A DNA stretch of 18,490 bases from the NCBI GenBank assembly GCA_014904985.1, contig MU129398.1:1-18490 (forward strand), read 5' to 3'. This document shows positions 7,788 to 17,294 of the stretch, in pieces; the stretch's first letter is position 1, and each line of letters opens with the position of its first letter. This DNA comes from Hydnum rufescens UP504. Lineage: Eukaryota > Basidiomycota > Agaricomycetes > Cantharellales > Hydnaceae. The translations under genes and the position numbers were made by a program. A model generated the notes under the pieces. It ran no database searches. It worked only from the letters and a program-made list of their open reading frames with translations, and had not been told where the DNA came from.

Positions 7788-9022
7788 AAACTCTTGTCCG
7801 GGGGCGTTGCGAGGTGTTTGTATGTGACAGGGTGAAGAACGGAGTTGGTCTTTTTCAAGGCCTCAGCGCGAGCGACCGCTGTGATTTCGTTGGAACGTAT
7901 CCAAAAAGTTCGACTTTCCGTGCGTTGAACGAATGTCGGATAGGAAGTGACAGGCGTTGCTAACCCATTTGACGCGACGCATAGCTTTCAGGGAGAATAT
8001 GGGGAGCCCCCCTCCCGAGGAAGATGCCGATGGAGGGGTCTAGTACCCAAAGACTGTCGGACTCGGTCCCAAGACCCGCATAAAGAATGCTTGCAAGAAG
8101 AAGCAGACCGCTGGGCCAAGAGATGATATCGTTCGCTGGCGCTTGAGCGAGAACAGGACGCAGGAACAGGGCGAACAAAATGATACGAATAGTTGCGGTG
8201 AAAGTGAAGCCCCGGAGATCCAGAATGCGGCGGGTCAGAGAGGGCTAGAATGAATGGCGGGTGAGATGCAGGTCGTGAGCACACGAGATCGAGTAACGTA
8301 CGGAACCGTCAGGGGCCTTTTTGGCTACTATGGACGCGCTAGCTTGAGGGCTGGGATTCCGCCGCCGCGAAGGTGGGTCAGATACCGTGCATGGTCTGAG
8401 CTCGAGGGCCGATGAAGCCGGAAACGCGGACTACATATGCACGCAGCGTGAGTCCACACGTAGGTTCCAAGTCAGCTCTACATACATCAAAGCATTGGGA
8501 GCGGTTCTGCTTGTCCGTGCTAGGTTGCTCACCAACATCCAAGTCAATCCAATTGGAGGAGAGCTGCGGGATTAAGTCAGAGAGAGGTGGAGACAGGCTG
8601 GAGCTTCGACTAAAAGTGAGTAGATACCTACAGGTTGGGCCATGTCTAGGTGCTTCCGCTGTCCAAGGACCACAGTAAGGAGAAAGTTCAAGGTACCCAA
8701 CGCTCGTAATTCGTGCTCCTGATCGCTGGCGCCCTAGACCTTGAGCTGATGCGTGCGTTGGTATGCACTGCAACGTAGCGTGTGAGAACGCGCAAAGAAC
8801 CAGTGGAGAGACGTACCGTGGAAGGGGAACGATATCGAAGAAGAAATTGGTTCCAGCGTCGAGGCAAAGTCAGAGAGTCGCTGATGGTGAGCCTGATCGA
8901 TTCGGGCTTCTCCGGCGGGACAATATCGCAAACCATGCCCTGAGGTAGTCTGGGAATCGTCTCAATGAACCTCCAGGCTTCTATATTTGAAATTAACAGG
9001 ATCAAATTGCGAGGCGTACTGT
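7788..9022 (-). pseudogene. 5' part of the membrane-protein gene, frame-shifted and lacking a start
   Basis: The minus-strand coding sequence begins after a splice-acceptor-like TTTACAG (about 9022) with an IEAWRFIETIPRLPQGMVC stretch. Two introns read cleanly: 8816-8734 (83 nt) and 8301-8245 (57 nt, GTACGT...TTCTAG). Recognisable parts are a Cys-containing ectodomain-like region (PYCGPW, CRADLEPTCGLT) and a hydrophobic helix (IRIILFALFLRPVLA) followed by a second one (PSGLLLLASILYAGL) and SLWVLDPSIGIFLGRG. The frame is lost near 8863 (one C short in TTGCCTCG), near 8386 (one base extra), near 7985, near 7918 and again between 7862 and 7805. No in-frame ATG exists at the 5' end. Decay or indel errors in the assembly would look the same. 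Confidence 0.6.
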
Positions 9023-9057
9023 AAAGGAAGTATCGGAGAGTGCCGCGTACGTGCTGC

Positions 9058-9351
9058 TCACATGACTATGTGACAGTGACCAGCGACGTGATCCAATCCA
9101 CATCCCTTGTCAGCTAAAGCTCGTGCATGAATGAGCGTTGATTTGCTACTCCCAGTGGGGGCAATACAAAGGGTGTCTACTTTCTTGTCCCAGCTGTTGG
9201 ATAGACGAGGCTGCCACTCAGGGTAATTTTTGTAGCCAAGCAAATTTTGAATAATTGTGGCTGTCATCCATTTAAGAGGTGTCTGAGGACCAAACACACA
9301 TGGTAAGAAGTCCCAATTATTGACCAGGGTGTCTGCCGGAGTATCCTGCAC
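9058..9351 (-). pseudogene. RecQ/DEAD-like helicase fragment with Walker A motif
   Basis: The 97-codon minus-strand ORF contains IIQNLLGYKNYPEWQPRL, a Q-motif-like lead-in, followed after about 15 residues by APTGSSKSTLI, which matches helicase motif I (A-x-T-G-x-G-K-S/T) except that the second invariant Gly is Ser. Walker A helicase lead-ins of this shape are common in RecQ- and DEAD-like proteins that are multiplied in basidiomycete genomes, often with transposons. The ORF stops 20-odd residues after the motif, so motifs Ia-VI are missing. It lies in the same orientation directly upstream of the broken membrane-protein gene and may have truncated that gene on insertion. Confidence 0.55.
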
Positions 9352-10031
9352 ATCCAGTTGGATTTCGCAGGCAAGACTAAATGGGCCAATATCAATTATA
9401 TAATATTCACGTCACGTGCTCCATCCGCTTTGGGCGATGCTCGCGTTGTTTTAATTTCCCATCGATTTCTCACGGTAAAGACTATAGGCTTATTGATAGG
9501 TCAATCCCAGACACTTCTCAGACTCGCTTGCACTGGCAAGTGAGCCTGGAGCCCGTGACTAGCTCTCTGAGGTCCTCAATCTCCCTTGTGTTCCCAGACA
9601 CATCCACAATCCCCATTGTGTCCTCACACATGCCCACCCTCGCCCCCATGTTTCAGCACATGTCCTTGGCGTTAATTGTGCATCCAGCAGTTCCCATTGG
9701 GGAGCAAAGTTTTTTTGCTTTCCTTGTTCCTTTTGCTTTACAAGTTTAAGACACTTACATGTGATTTTTTGTACTTGCCCAAGTGGGGTGTGGATTGGGG
9801 TCCAGTTGGCAGCCTCTCACTCCACTACTTTGGTTCCGTAGCTTTTGGCATGGTTTTTACCCAGGCTAATACACCTCATAGTGATACCATGCAGAGCATG
9901 AAACTCATCAAGGGACTTTGAGACATCACATTGGATGCAAGTTTGCACAGAATCCACGGCTGAGGCGTGAGTCGCGGCAACACCACGTGATTATCAGAAG
10001 CGAAAATAAACAAAAATAGAGCTGAAAAATA
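9352..10031. other. Gene-less stretch
   Basis: ORFs present are not convincing. At 9575-9665 a loosely repeating stretch of about 30 bp contains CCC(A/T)TGTGT and CACA(C/T)(A/G)(T/C)(C/G)CC words. A GTCACGTGCTCCATCC string (9411-9426) echoes the duplicated module at 4925 and 5385. T-runs close to 10031 serve the tRNA gene on the minus strand. Confidence 0.5.
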
Positions 10032-10119
10032 CTTCCTGCCTGGGAATCGAAACCCAGCCCTCTCCCGCACTTGCTGAATCAGCTGACAGGGGAGTGTTCT
10101 ACCGATATACTAGCAAGAA
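10032..10119 (-). tRNA. tRNA-Asp (GTC) with 16-nt intron
   Basis: The minus strand folds as a tRNA: acceptor TTCTTGC with GCAGGAA (one G-T pair), D arm TAGTAT...GGTAGAAC, anticodon stem CTCCC with GGGAG around loop CTGTCAC with anticodon GTC, and T arm CTGGG...CCCAG holding TTCGATT. A 16-nt insertion after position 37 (GCTGATTCAGCAAGTG) sits exactly where nuclear tRNA introns lie. The discriminator base is G, as in eukaryotic tRNA-Asp. The T loop has one extra T, so slight degeneration is possible. Two T5 runs just downstream can stop RNA polymerase III. Confidence 0.75.
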
Positions 10120-10312
10120 CCTATTCTTCCTTTCTGACCAATTTGTCAACACCTATAGTTGAACCATGGGCATCCTACTATTTCACTCATTAGCTGATAA
10201 AGAGTAATGTGATTCAGAATTAACGTCCTATAGGATTTGTGCCTGCCTAGCTTAAGTACGCTAACCGCGATACGATGAGCTGCACTCCTAAAGATCACGT
10301 GAATCTTCAGGC

Positions 10313-10321
10313 CCCACCGCC
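10313..10321 (+). repeat. Left 9-bp target-site duplication
   Basis: CCCACCGCC directly precedes the left inverted repeat and is repeated in the same orientation at 11078-11086 after the right inverted repeat. Bases beyond the nine differ, so its length is 9, or 8 with one chance match. Confidence 0.7.
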
Positions 10322-10426
10322 AGCTCTTGACTTTTAGCCCCCGAATGTCAAACCGGCGATCTGGGTCTCGGCTCGCCGAGAACTCGGCGGCGGATAGCGG
10401 ATGGGGATATGGGTTATCCCCGTGAG

Positions 10427-10546
10427 AGCCCCGCGCAGCGGATGGGGTGCGGGTGTCCCGCGTCAGCCCCGCGCAGCGGACGGGGTGCGGGGTGTCCCCG
10501 CGATAGCCCCGCGCAGCGGACGGGGTCTGCGGGGTGTCCCCGCAAT
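10427..10546 (+). repeat. GC-rich tandem hairpin units of about 40 bp
   Basis: Three consecutive units (10427-10464, 10465-10504, 10505-10546) start AGCCCCGCGCAGCGGA(C/T)GGGG and end in the self-complementary string GCGGGGTGTCCCCGC or a shorter version of it. A decayed unit precedes them from about 10391. Each unit can fold into a strong hairpin with a TGT loop. Confidence 0.8.
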
Positions 10547-10551
10547 ATGTA
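10486..10551 (+). repeat. 66-bp hairpin unit, CpG-intact copy
   Basis: This copy pairs without gaps with 2034-2099 and keeps all nine CpG sites that are mutated there. It spans the end of the tandem array and the AATATGTA boundary. Confidence 0.85.
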
Positions 10552-10596
10552 CCTGACTTATATACATAAAAAAGTGTAGATAGATGTACCTGGTCT

Positions 10597-10672
10597 GTAG
10601 TGTAGCGGGTAGGGGTGTTTACCTAGCTAGTATCTTTTAGCATGACACTGGTTCAAACCCCGGTCAAAGTCT
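10597..10672 (+). repeat. tRNA-like SINE or tRNA relic
   Basis: TAGCGGGTAGGG (10603-10614) resembles an internal A box and GGTTCAAACCC (10650-10660) a B box. Their spacing is that of a tRNA gene. The T-arm pairing is imperfect and no good acceptor stem closes, so this is a tRNA-derived repeat or pseudogene rather than a working tRNA. Confidence 0.5.
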
Positions 10673-11048
10673 GAGTTCCGTTAAGTGTTCGAATTAAGCG
10701 CCCACCCACTACTCGCGCATGGAACACGCAATATGTTGGGAAAGCTGCACTTTGGCTTCCCCCAAATATCTTTCCACCTCCTGCCCCTATATGGACCACA
10801 CCCGCATATGCAAGAAGTCAAGGATTTCCTTTTTTGGAAATTCCCATAATCTTCTTCAAATTGAGGCAAATGGCTTATAAAACATATGTATTTATTTGTG
10901 GTTTTCTTACAAGTGTTGTATTTAGAAACTTATGCACCCCTCCTGTATACTGGTGTTGAGTCGCATTCCCGGGTTCTAAAGTGGTGCGCTATTTGCCGAA
11001 ATTTGCACTAACTTTGTATTGAATCTTAATTTCAAATCCGGATTCCCG

Positions 11049-11077
11049 TGACGTTTGGGGGCTAAAAGTCCTCAACT
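11049..11077 (-). repeat. Right terminal inverted repeat
   Basis: Read on the minus strand it starts AGTTGAGGACTTTTAGCC and matches the left terminal repeat at 10322-10350 at 23 of 29 positions. Confidence 0.7.
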
Positions 11078-11086
11078 CCCACCGCC
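11078..11086 (+). repeat. Right 9-bp target-site duplication
   Basis: CCCACCGCC follows the right inverted repeat and is identical to 10313-10321. Confidence 0.7.
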
Positions 11087-12905
11087 CTAGTTAAACACTC
11101 CGTACACAGCTGTATGCGATAGGCCTCGGGACAATTGAAGCCCTTCAAACTGCGGCAGTGATAGGCGCCTGGAATTGCGTACCCACACACGGCCATAGGC
11201 GAAACCTGGAGCTGATGTTCTCCTCGTTTATTGCGCAGGAGATGCAGTTCAACCTATGTGGAAACAGACTGCCGTAATCCCGAAGTAATGACTTTGAAGT
11301 CATCTCCGCTTTTAGTGCTTAGCGCCTGGGTAGCAACAATCAATATACGGCCGGGATAGTGCATGCTTACCGATCATAGCCCAACTACTCTGCGGAATGG
11401 GGCCTTCACAGGGAATATAACTGTGGTATTCGAATATCACGATAGAAGAGAGCATTATCAAACCCAGAATTGTCTCGCGCTCCGGATTGTTCAGTTCAAA
11501 CGCATGCGGAGCTGGATCGGTTCTATCCGCGGCGGTGAACTCCGAGCATAGATTACCAAAACCGACCAATTATCAAATCAAGCCGTAACTGTAGTCAAAA
11601 AAAAAATCATGAATATATCGTTATATATCCAGGAGAAGGGGACGGAAGGTGTACGGAGGGTGATCTCCAATAACTAGTCTGCTTTATTACGTAGAAAGAC
11701 GGGAGGACTGCGCCGCACCAGTGGGCGGGGAGGCATGCCCAAAACACGTCATGGGCCAAGATTCGTAAGATCGCCAGAAACCGTTAGCGCACAAATCCCG
11801 CGCGCCCAATGACGCCGGAAACGTGGGAGGATGGACTAGGGGCATATTTCATTCCCGCGGCAACGGAGAGCCACCACCCAGACAAGAGTCATCAAGTCTC
11901 GTCCGCAAGCCCCGAAAATTAACAAACAAATAGAGCTATTGGGACAGGCGCCCAACAAACGGAGTGGTGATTCCATTCAAAGGTCGTATACTGTAAACCC
12001 TCCAGAGAGCAAGATTGATAACTCGACCTCCCCTGAACGACTGGGCAGACAGACATGCGCAATAACATAAAACATTAAGATCGCGATTCGATCCTGATTA
12101 TAAAGAAAGCCAGTCCTTGAGGCTGACTCGTGGTGAGACTAGGAAGCTAGACGATGGTGGACTTGGTACTCAATGAGTCATCTAATCGGCGGTTTCCGGG
12201 TGTAGACTCGAGATAAGCTATGTACTCTCACCAAAGGACCCTGCAAACTCCCATCCGGGATGTCCGGAGGATCTTCATTTCATCCACGTGATTCCGGACC
12301 ACAAGAAGAAATACAAGGCCAAAGGCGATAAAAAATTATTAGGAGACCGAGCGGAAGCGAACGGAAGAAAGACGATGATTCCGATTTGTTGATTAAAGAT
12401 ATCGCCCTGGATGCCTCGCCATTACCTGTAGGCAGCCCAACGATCTGTAAGAGAGAATTCGGCCCGGAACCCACTCTTGGTGGTCATCGAGGAATCGGAC
12501 GTCGACCAGAAAAGGGCATAAAGCGATTTGGTTTTTCACATGACATTTGCCCAAACGAGCCAAAAAGCGGGTGGTACGTCCGGTGTGTATATTGGTTTGC
12601 TGAGATGAAAGCTGCATAAGTAGTTCCTCATTTAGCGTCTCCCGTTTAAATGTCGGCACAAAACTGTGGCCCATTTGGCTTGTTTGGTATTACACCTGAT
12701 CCTATCCCATTAACAACACTATGCGTGCGTGAACAACCCAAATCACATGACCTCCCCGATTTCAAAATTAAGGAATTCAAGGCAATCGATGTATGAATAA
12801 CTTGGGACATTGGGAGTGAAGCCATTAAAATTTGAGGCCCTTCAAACCCGGAGTGCAGCATTGACCGGGCCAATTGACGAGAGAGCGAGTTGTCGAACGC
12901 ACACA

Positions 12906-12962
12906 GGGGCTCTAGGGCTTTTGGGGGGGTTTTTTTGGGCTTTTTGGGCTTTTTGGGTTTTT
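12906..12962 (+). repeat. G/T-rich tract with six G-runs (quadruplex candidate)
   Basis: The plus strand carries GGGG, GGG, GGGGGGG and then three GGG runs. The last ones are separated by CTTTTT or TTTTT in a 9-bp GGGCTTTTT-like repeat. At least four GGG runs with short loops satisfy the usual G-quadruplex pattern. It is about 450 bp upstream of the transcription-factor start. Confidence 0.7.
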
Positions 12963-13354
12963 AGACCTCCAATCCCCAACTGACGAACAAATGCCTTTGT
13001 ACCATGTCCTATCCAAGAATGACCACAAAAGGGGAAAATTTTGAGAAATTTGAGGGCGGCGTTTTGCGGATCAGCTACATTAGAGTTTTCCAGGGTCCCG
13101 TTCCCGACGATGCTAACGAGTTAACGATTCTTCGTAAAAATAACCCCTAAGGGCCTCGGTAATTCTGTTCCTGGATTCCTCCAAGCTCACTCCGTGTTTT
13201 ACTGCGGTTCTGTTATCCCGTAATGGCTGCGAGCGGACTTTCGTTTCCATGCTGACTGACCTTACTCCCCTTCTCGGCAATTTAATTCTTGGGGCTTCGC
13301 TGCATCATACAGAACGCGGAATCCTAGCTCCGCCCAGCACCACCTAGGTTCAAA

Positions 13355-13362
13355 TATAATAA
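13355..13362 (+). promoter_or_regulatory. Possible TATA element of the transcription-factor gene
   Basis: TATAATAA lies 47-54 bp upstream of the chosen ATG and is followed by a C/T-rich leader, a common arrangement in fungal promoters. This is positional evidence only. Confidence 0.3.
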
Positions 13363-13408
13363 TAATTCCCAATGCCTTGACCCATCTCGTTCTTTCAATA
13401 CTTTCGAC

Positions 13409-15610
13409 ATGCCACATGAAGGTGCCTACTTGCAGCGAGGAAATGCATGCCTTAACTGTCGGAGGAGGAAGCAGGTGCGTATTCCAGAGGCGACGACCTT
13501 CAGAGCACCTCATGATTTTAATGTCTAGCGATGTGACGGAGGTCGTCCTGCTTGTCGAAAGTGCATCCACTACAAACGGGCCTCACAATGCGCGTACAAC
13601 GACGAGAAACGTCTGACTCGAGTCCAAGTACTCGAATCTCGACTTCAGCAACTGGAAGGCTTAATCCAGATGCAGAACTCTTCTCAAGATGACGCTCCTT
13701 CCCTAGACAAACCAACACCTGCCACGTCATCTCACCCCCGGCCTGGAAATAGTCTCTCTCCATATGAGACCGACTACAGCATTCCCAAGCGGATCGCAGA
13801 TCATTTGTGTGTACACATCTCTACTTTGTTCGTCCACCCAAATTCTCACCTCTTGTCTTCCTTATTTGCACAGGCTTGTCGTATTCTTCCAACACCTGTA
13901 TCACTATAATTTCCCGATCTCCATTCCACGGTTTCGCAGTATTATCGATCTTCCTATGACTGATGCCCGACGCCCCCATCCCGTTCTCCTAAACGCCATA
14001 TTTATTCTCGCTTGCCAGCACACACGGGAATCCGATTCATTCCAATATCGAGAAGCCTTCAGGGCCCGCGCGTATTCTCACCTCGAGGATAAAGCATCCC
14101 ATCGCAGCCGACCACTCGACTTCATTCTGGGCATATCTCTCATCGCCCGAAGCTCATTGAATGTCGGAGACATCCACAGAGCTCGAGAACTCGCTGGCAG
14201 TATGTCGTGCCCAACTTCTTCCGCTTAGGCGTTGTCATATGAACCAGATATTCGTGCAGTTGCTATGAACCTTGCTATAGAGTGTAATCTACATCAGATC
14301 GGTTCCCCCTCAGCCGCCTCGTCCAATCTCTTGACTCCCCCAGCAAATGCGCTCGAATTGACTGAAAGAATTAACCTGTGGTGGTGCGTGTATTTGGTGA
14401 GTGATACCTTCTATATTAGACCTCGAACTTCACCGCTCATTGTGACAAACATAGATAGATCGTGATACCTCTTCCGAGTCCGGTATTCATTCCTCAATAA
14501 CTGATGAGGTACGTCTTTCTCCTCCATCTTCTAATGAGACGGCAGCCTTACTCCGCCCCAGGAAATAATTACCCCCTTCCCTTGTGTCTTTACTTCATAT
14601 ATTCGCGTAGGTAACTAGAACATTCTCGGTCCGTATGAAACTAATGGCAATCCAATTCAGGACGTTGCGGGTAACACTGCTACAATCACATCACTATATG
14701 ATAGTGCCCCCAATAACAGGGCAACATCCATTCATGGCGATGTTGTCCTTGCGGTCCGCGTGAAGGCCACCGCTCTATTAGACCGTAGCCGTCGATTGGC
14801 TAGCAATGTCGCCTCTCGATGTACGTTTGTCTTCTATTATGTGCCCCAGGGGAATCCCAGTATACTGAGACAATTTTCATGCGTCGGCTTCCCGTCCCAC
14901 CAGCCATCGATGTCACCTCCCCCGCCTTCGCTCGAGAATTTCTGGCTGTAGATCAAGCAGTCACCCGCTTCCGCCAATCATTGCCAACCTGCATAACCCA
15001 ACCATACCCCCGAGGCGCCATAATCGACACCGAAATGGAAGATATATATCTCTGCAGCCAACAAGCTCCTGGAGAATTGGGATCCTTTGCTATACGGTCT
15101 CCATGGCTCACATCTATTCGCTTGGCGCCATCCTCCATCTTCACGGCCTTTTTTCTGCGGGTAGTGAGACCCATCGAGCCGCGGTCGTTCGAGCGGCCAA
15201 AGACCTAGGCAATATAGTGGTCGAGATAGATTTCGTGATTCGAGCAGAATACACGCCTCTGTTGGGGTGAGTTCTATGATAATTCGCGTCTTGTGTGTTT
15301 GCGCTGACATCACGGCCTTCTCACATTGTTATGATCTGAATGGTTTTCGTTACAGATAATTATTGCCATGGCAATTCGAATTCTCGTTCATGATATGAAT
15401 AGTCGCGTACAGGTCGCCCCTGCACCCCAGTTGGTCAACTTGGCTTACGTCGACGTGCTCCTACCTCGACTCCGGTCATTGGCGAAGGTATACCCAGGGC
15501 TTGGTGAGCATGCTTGTCCCCTGATACCGACTTTGCGGGATGTCTCTCATGCGGGATTTTTACCTCTTTCAGCAAATCGTACGCAAGAAATTGAGGAGTT
15601 GCTCGAATGA
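13409..15610 (+). CDS. Zn(2)Cys(6) fungal transcription factor (multi-exon)
   Basis: Predicted nuclear DNA-binding regulator. The start ATG at 13409 leads directly into the cluster, with cysteines at residues 14, 17, 24, 31, 34 and 43 (C-X2-C-X6-C-X6-C-X2-C-X8-C) and the basic RRRKQR, followed by a short coiled coil (about 51-68). A fungal middle homology region follows: FFQHLYHYNF, ILACQHT, RARELAGIAMNLAIECNLHQ, WWCVYLIDR and TDEEIITPFP. Readable introns are 13475-13528, 13807-13873, 14200-14259 (removes an in-frame TAG), 14397-14454, 14509-14561, 14607-14660 and 15267-15355; a further one near 14808-14860 (or 14821-14849) is uncertain. Two conflicts remain: a frame change between about 15040 and 15105, before AHIYSLGAILHLHG, and a one-base phase mismatch at the last intron. 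Stop TGA at 15608. Around 520-540 residues; target genes unknown. Confidence 0.75.
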
Positions 15611-16065
15611 TTACATTGTAGGTCTAGGGATATTGTTGTAATAATGTGGCCTATCAGCATGTTCAAGATTCCTTCCGCGCCCCAATCAGTGTGTCAACTA
15701 TCTGTGATATATATTCCTTTCGGAGTAAGGAAGAGTCAAAACGAAATGGGCGTGGGCCTTCCAGGAAGGGTACATCTGTCAAACCGTGCGTACGCTTTCG
15801 AACCTGCTCGAAGTAGAGATCTAGTGTCCGACCACACCACATTAGTCATTTATCTTCGGTGATCATAACAAAAGGGGGAAACATCCAGGGGGACGCCACG
15901 TTCTGCCACGCCACGAATTCCCAAGAGCCCTGAGCGCGTGGGCGAGGGCCTCAATCCCCAAGATTCAGGTCGGTCGGGATGACTACACTGTCGGTTTCGG
16001 ATTCCCGATGACGCCGACGCTCCCTGATGTATGAGGGGGCCCTAGGAACCGCTCTAGCCAGATCT

Positions 16066-16098
16066 TTAGCATGTCCCTAGCATGATCCTAGCATGATT
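16066..16098 (+). repeat. Three 11-bp tandem units
   Basis: TTAGCATGTCC, CTAGCATGATC and CTAGCATGATT follow one another without gaps, two to three differences between neighbours at most. Confidence 0.7.
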
Positions 16099-16337
16099 AG
16101 TTTACAATAGATTTGCGGGGAGTTCAGGTCATGAAGATCGGCCAGGGGTGCATCTCGATCGAGTCGATTCGAGCAAAGAGCCCTCGAAGTCGTATTATGG
16201 CAACTACACCAGTACTAACGATATGCAGAAGCGATGCGTATGATGCCCGTGAAAGAGGAGAGTATTCCTAAATCCATGCTGCTTCTGCCTCGTAAGCGAT
16301 CGCACCCGGATAGGATAGGGCAGAGATTGAAACGAAG

Positions 16338-16363
16338 AACTGGATCAAATAACTGGATCAAAT
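16338..16363 (+). repeat. Exact 13-bp tandem duplication
   Basis: AACTGGATCAAAT is present twice in direct succession; a recent slippage or duplication event. Confidence 0.85.
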
Positions 16364-17294
16364 ATGTGAAATAATACCCAGACATTGGGATCCCCGTCCA
16401 GGGCAGATCGAGCCCAGAAAGACATGGATGGATCCGAAGAACCGGCAGGCCACCTTCACGCTACTCAGACACTCGTCCCACGATGCACTTCACATGTAGA
16501 CCCATTCAAGCGAGCCCCCCCCTTCGTTCGAAATGCCGATGGCCTAATGAGGGAAAACTATACTCGTGATTTGCGGAATATTGAGGGGTGCTCTTGAATG
16601 GCAAGTTCGGCCTTTGGAAATGACAAAGAATATTGAGCGAACCATAACCTGATTACGACGATCCAATGCCTGGGTAAGACATACAGATTTGCCAGAATAA
16701 GAGTGGAAGTTAATCACCCTTGATCCAGCTAGTACTGCGGGAGAGCCGGCCGGCCAAGCGATCTATGAACACCGCAATAAATCCCGTAACACTTAAAAAC
16801 CCAGGGAAAGAATGACAGCCACCCACCTGCAACGTAGTGCCGAATGCACCCATTCTTTCTACTACAGTAATTCCAGGGTGGGAGGGAGATGCAAGGTGGT
16901 ATCTTCGGATATTCCTGCATAGCATCAATTTGATGTGATTCACATCCGATACGCAGAACCACTAGGTCACATCAGTCTGGGTAGCCGGAGGCTCAGGGGA
17001 TTCACAATCCACCACATGCACGAGCGCATCGTCGGGATGCAGTAGCTTCGTGACGTTGCATCTCGGGTTCATCTGGGACATAGCGACCCAAACTCGGGAG
17101 ACACATGGCACTGGATGTGGGACATCAACAAGAAAAGCAGAGGGATTGTCTAGCGCTCGCGATATTGATTAAGAAATTGAATTGCGATAAAGCTAAGAAC
17201 GCATGTAAGTGAGCCTTCATTACGTGCTCAGCGACAAAGAAAACGGATAGGGCTAGTGACCTCCGGTGGAATGTGAAGCGCGGAACTATTAGCG

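Larger units (their letters stand above)
10322..11077. mobile_element. Non-autonomous TIR DNA transposon, 756 bp
   Basis: The terminal inverted repeats are 29 bp (10322-10350 and 11049-11077) and match at 23 of 29 positions, including the invariant core GACTTTTAGCCCCC. They are bounded by the 9-bp direct repeat CCCACCGCC. No transposase is encoded; inside are GC-rich tandem hairpin units (10427-10546) and a tRNA-like pol III unit (about 10597-10672). A 9-bp duplication is typical of Mutator-like elements and 8 bp of hAT or KDZ elements, so the superfamily is open. Confidence 0.65.
11087..13408. other. Gene-poor stretch upstream of the transcription factor
   Basis: I see no convincing gene. 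A minus-strand ORF at 11569-11371 followed by a well-formed 45-nt intron-like segment (11370-11326, GTAAGC...CCCAG) could be a small gene or an exon, but it has no recognised domain and stops three codons after the junction. ORFs at 12280-12674 overlap on both strands and are not assigned. The G/T-rich tract at 12906-12962 is the clearest structure. Confidence 0.5.
15611..17272. other. Gene-less stretch with short tandem repeats
   Basis: No domain-bearing ORF was found on either strand. A minus-strand pair of overlapping ORFs at 16710-16962 is hydrophobic in part but unassigned. An 11-bp unit (cTAGCATGAtc type) occurs three times at 16066-16098, and an exact 13-bp tandem duplication AACTGGATCAAAT lies at 16338-16363. 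Confidence 0.5.

Noticed and set aside
8371..8386. 35-nt intron (GTATCT...CCCAG, 8386-8352) as an explanation of the frame change near 8386
   Set aside because: It is shorter than the other introns here (52-89 nt), and the sequence it would remove reads in frame with the downstream exon after one base is discounted.
9381..9921. 122- and 81-codon plus-strand ORFs
   Set aside because: They show low-complexity, repeat-driven sequence without domains and no plausible splice context.
14821..14849. 29-nt intron in the transcription-factor gene
   Set aside because: It restores frame and has a good GTACGT donor, but is too short for normal splicing; a 53-nt alternative (14808-14860) also fits, so the junction was left uncertain.
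16930..16975. tRNA-like A-box sequence on the minus strand (CCTAGTGGTTCTG)
   Set aside because: No B box at the right distance and no cloverleaf stems.
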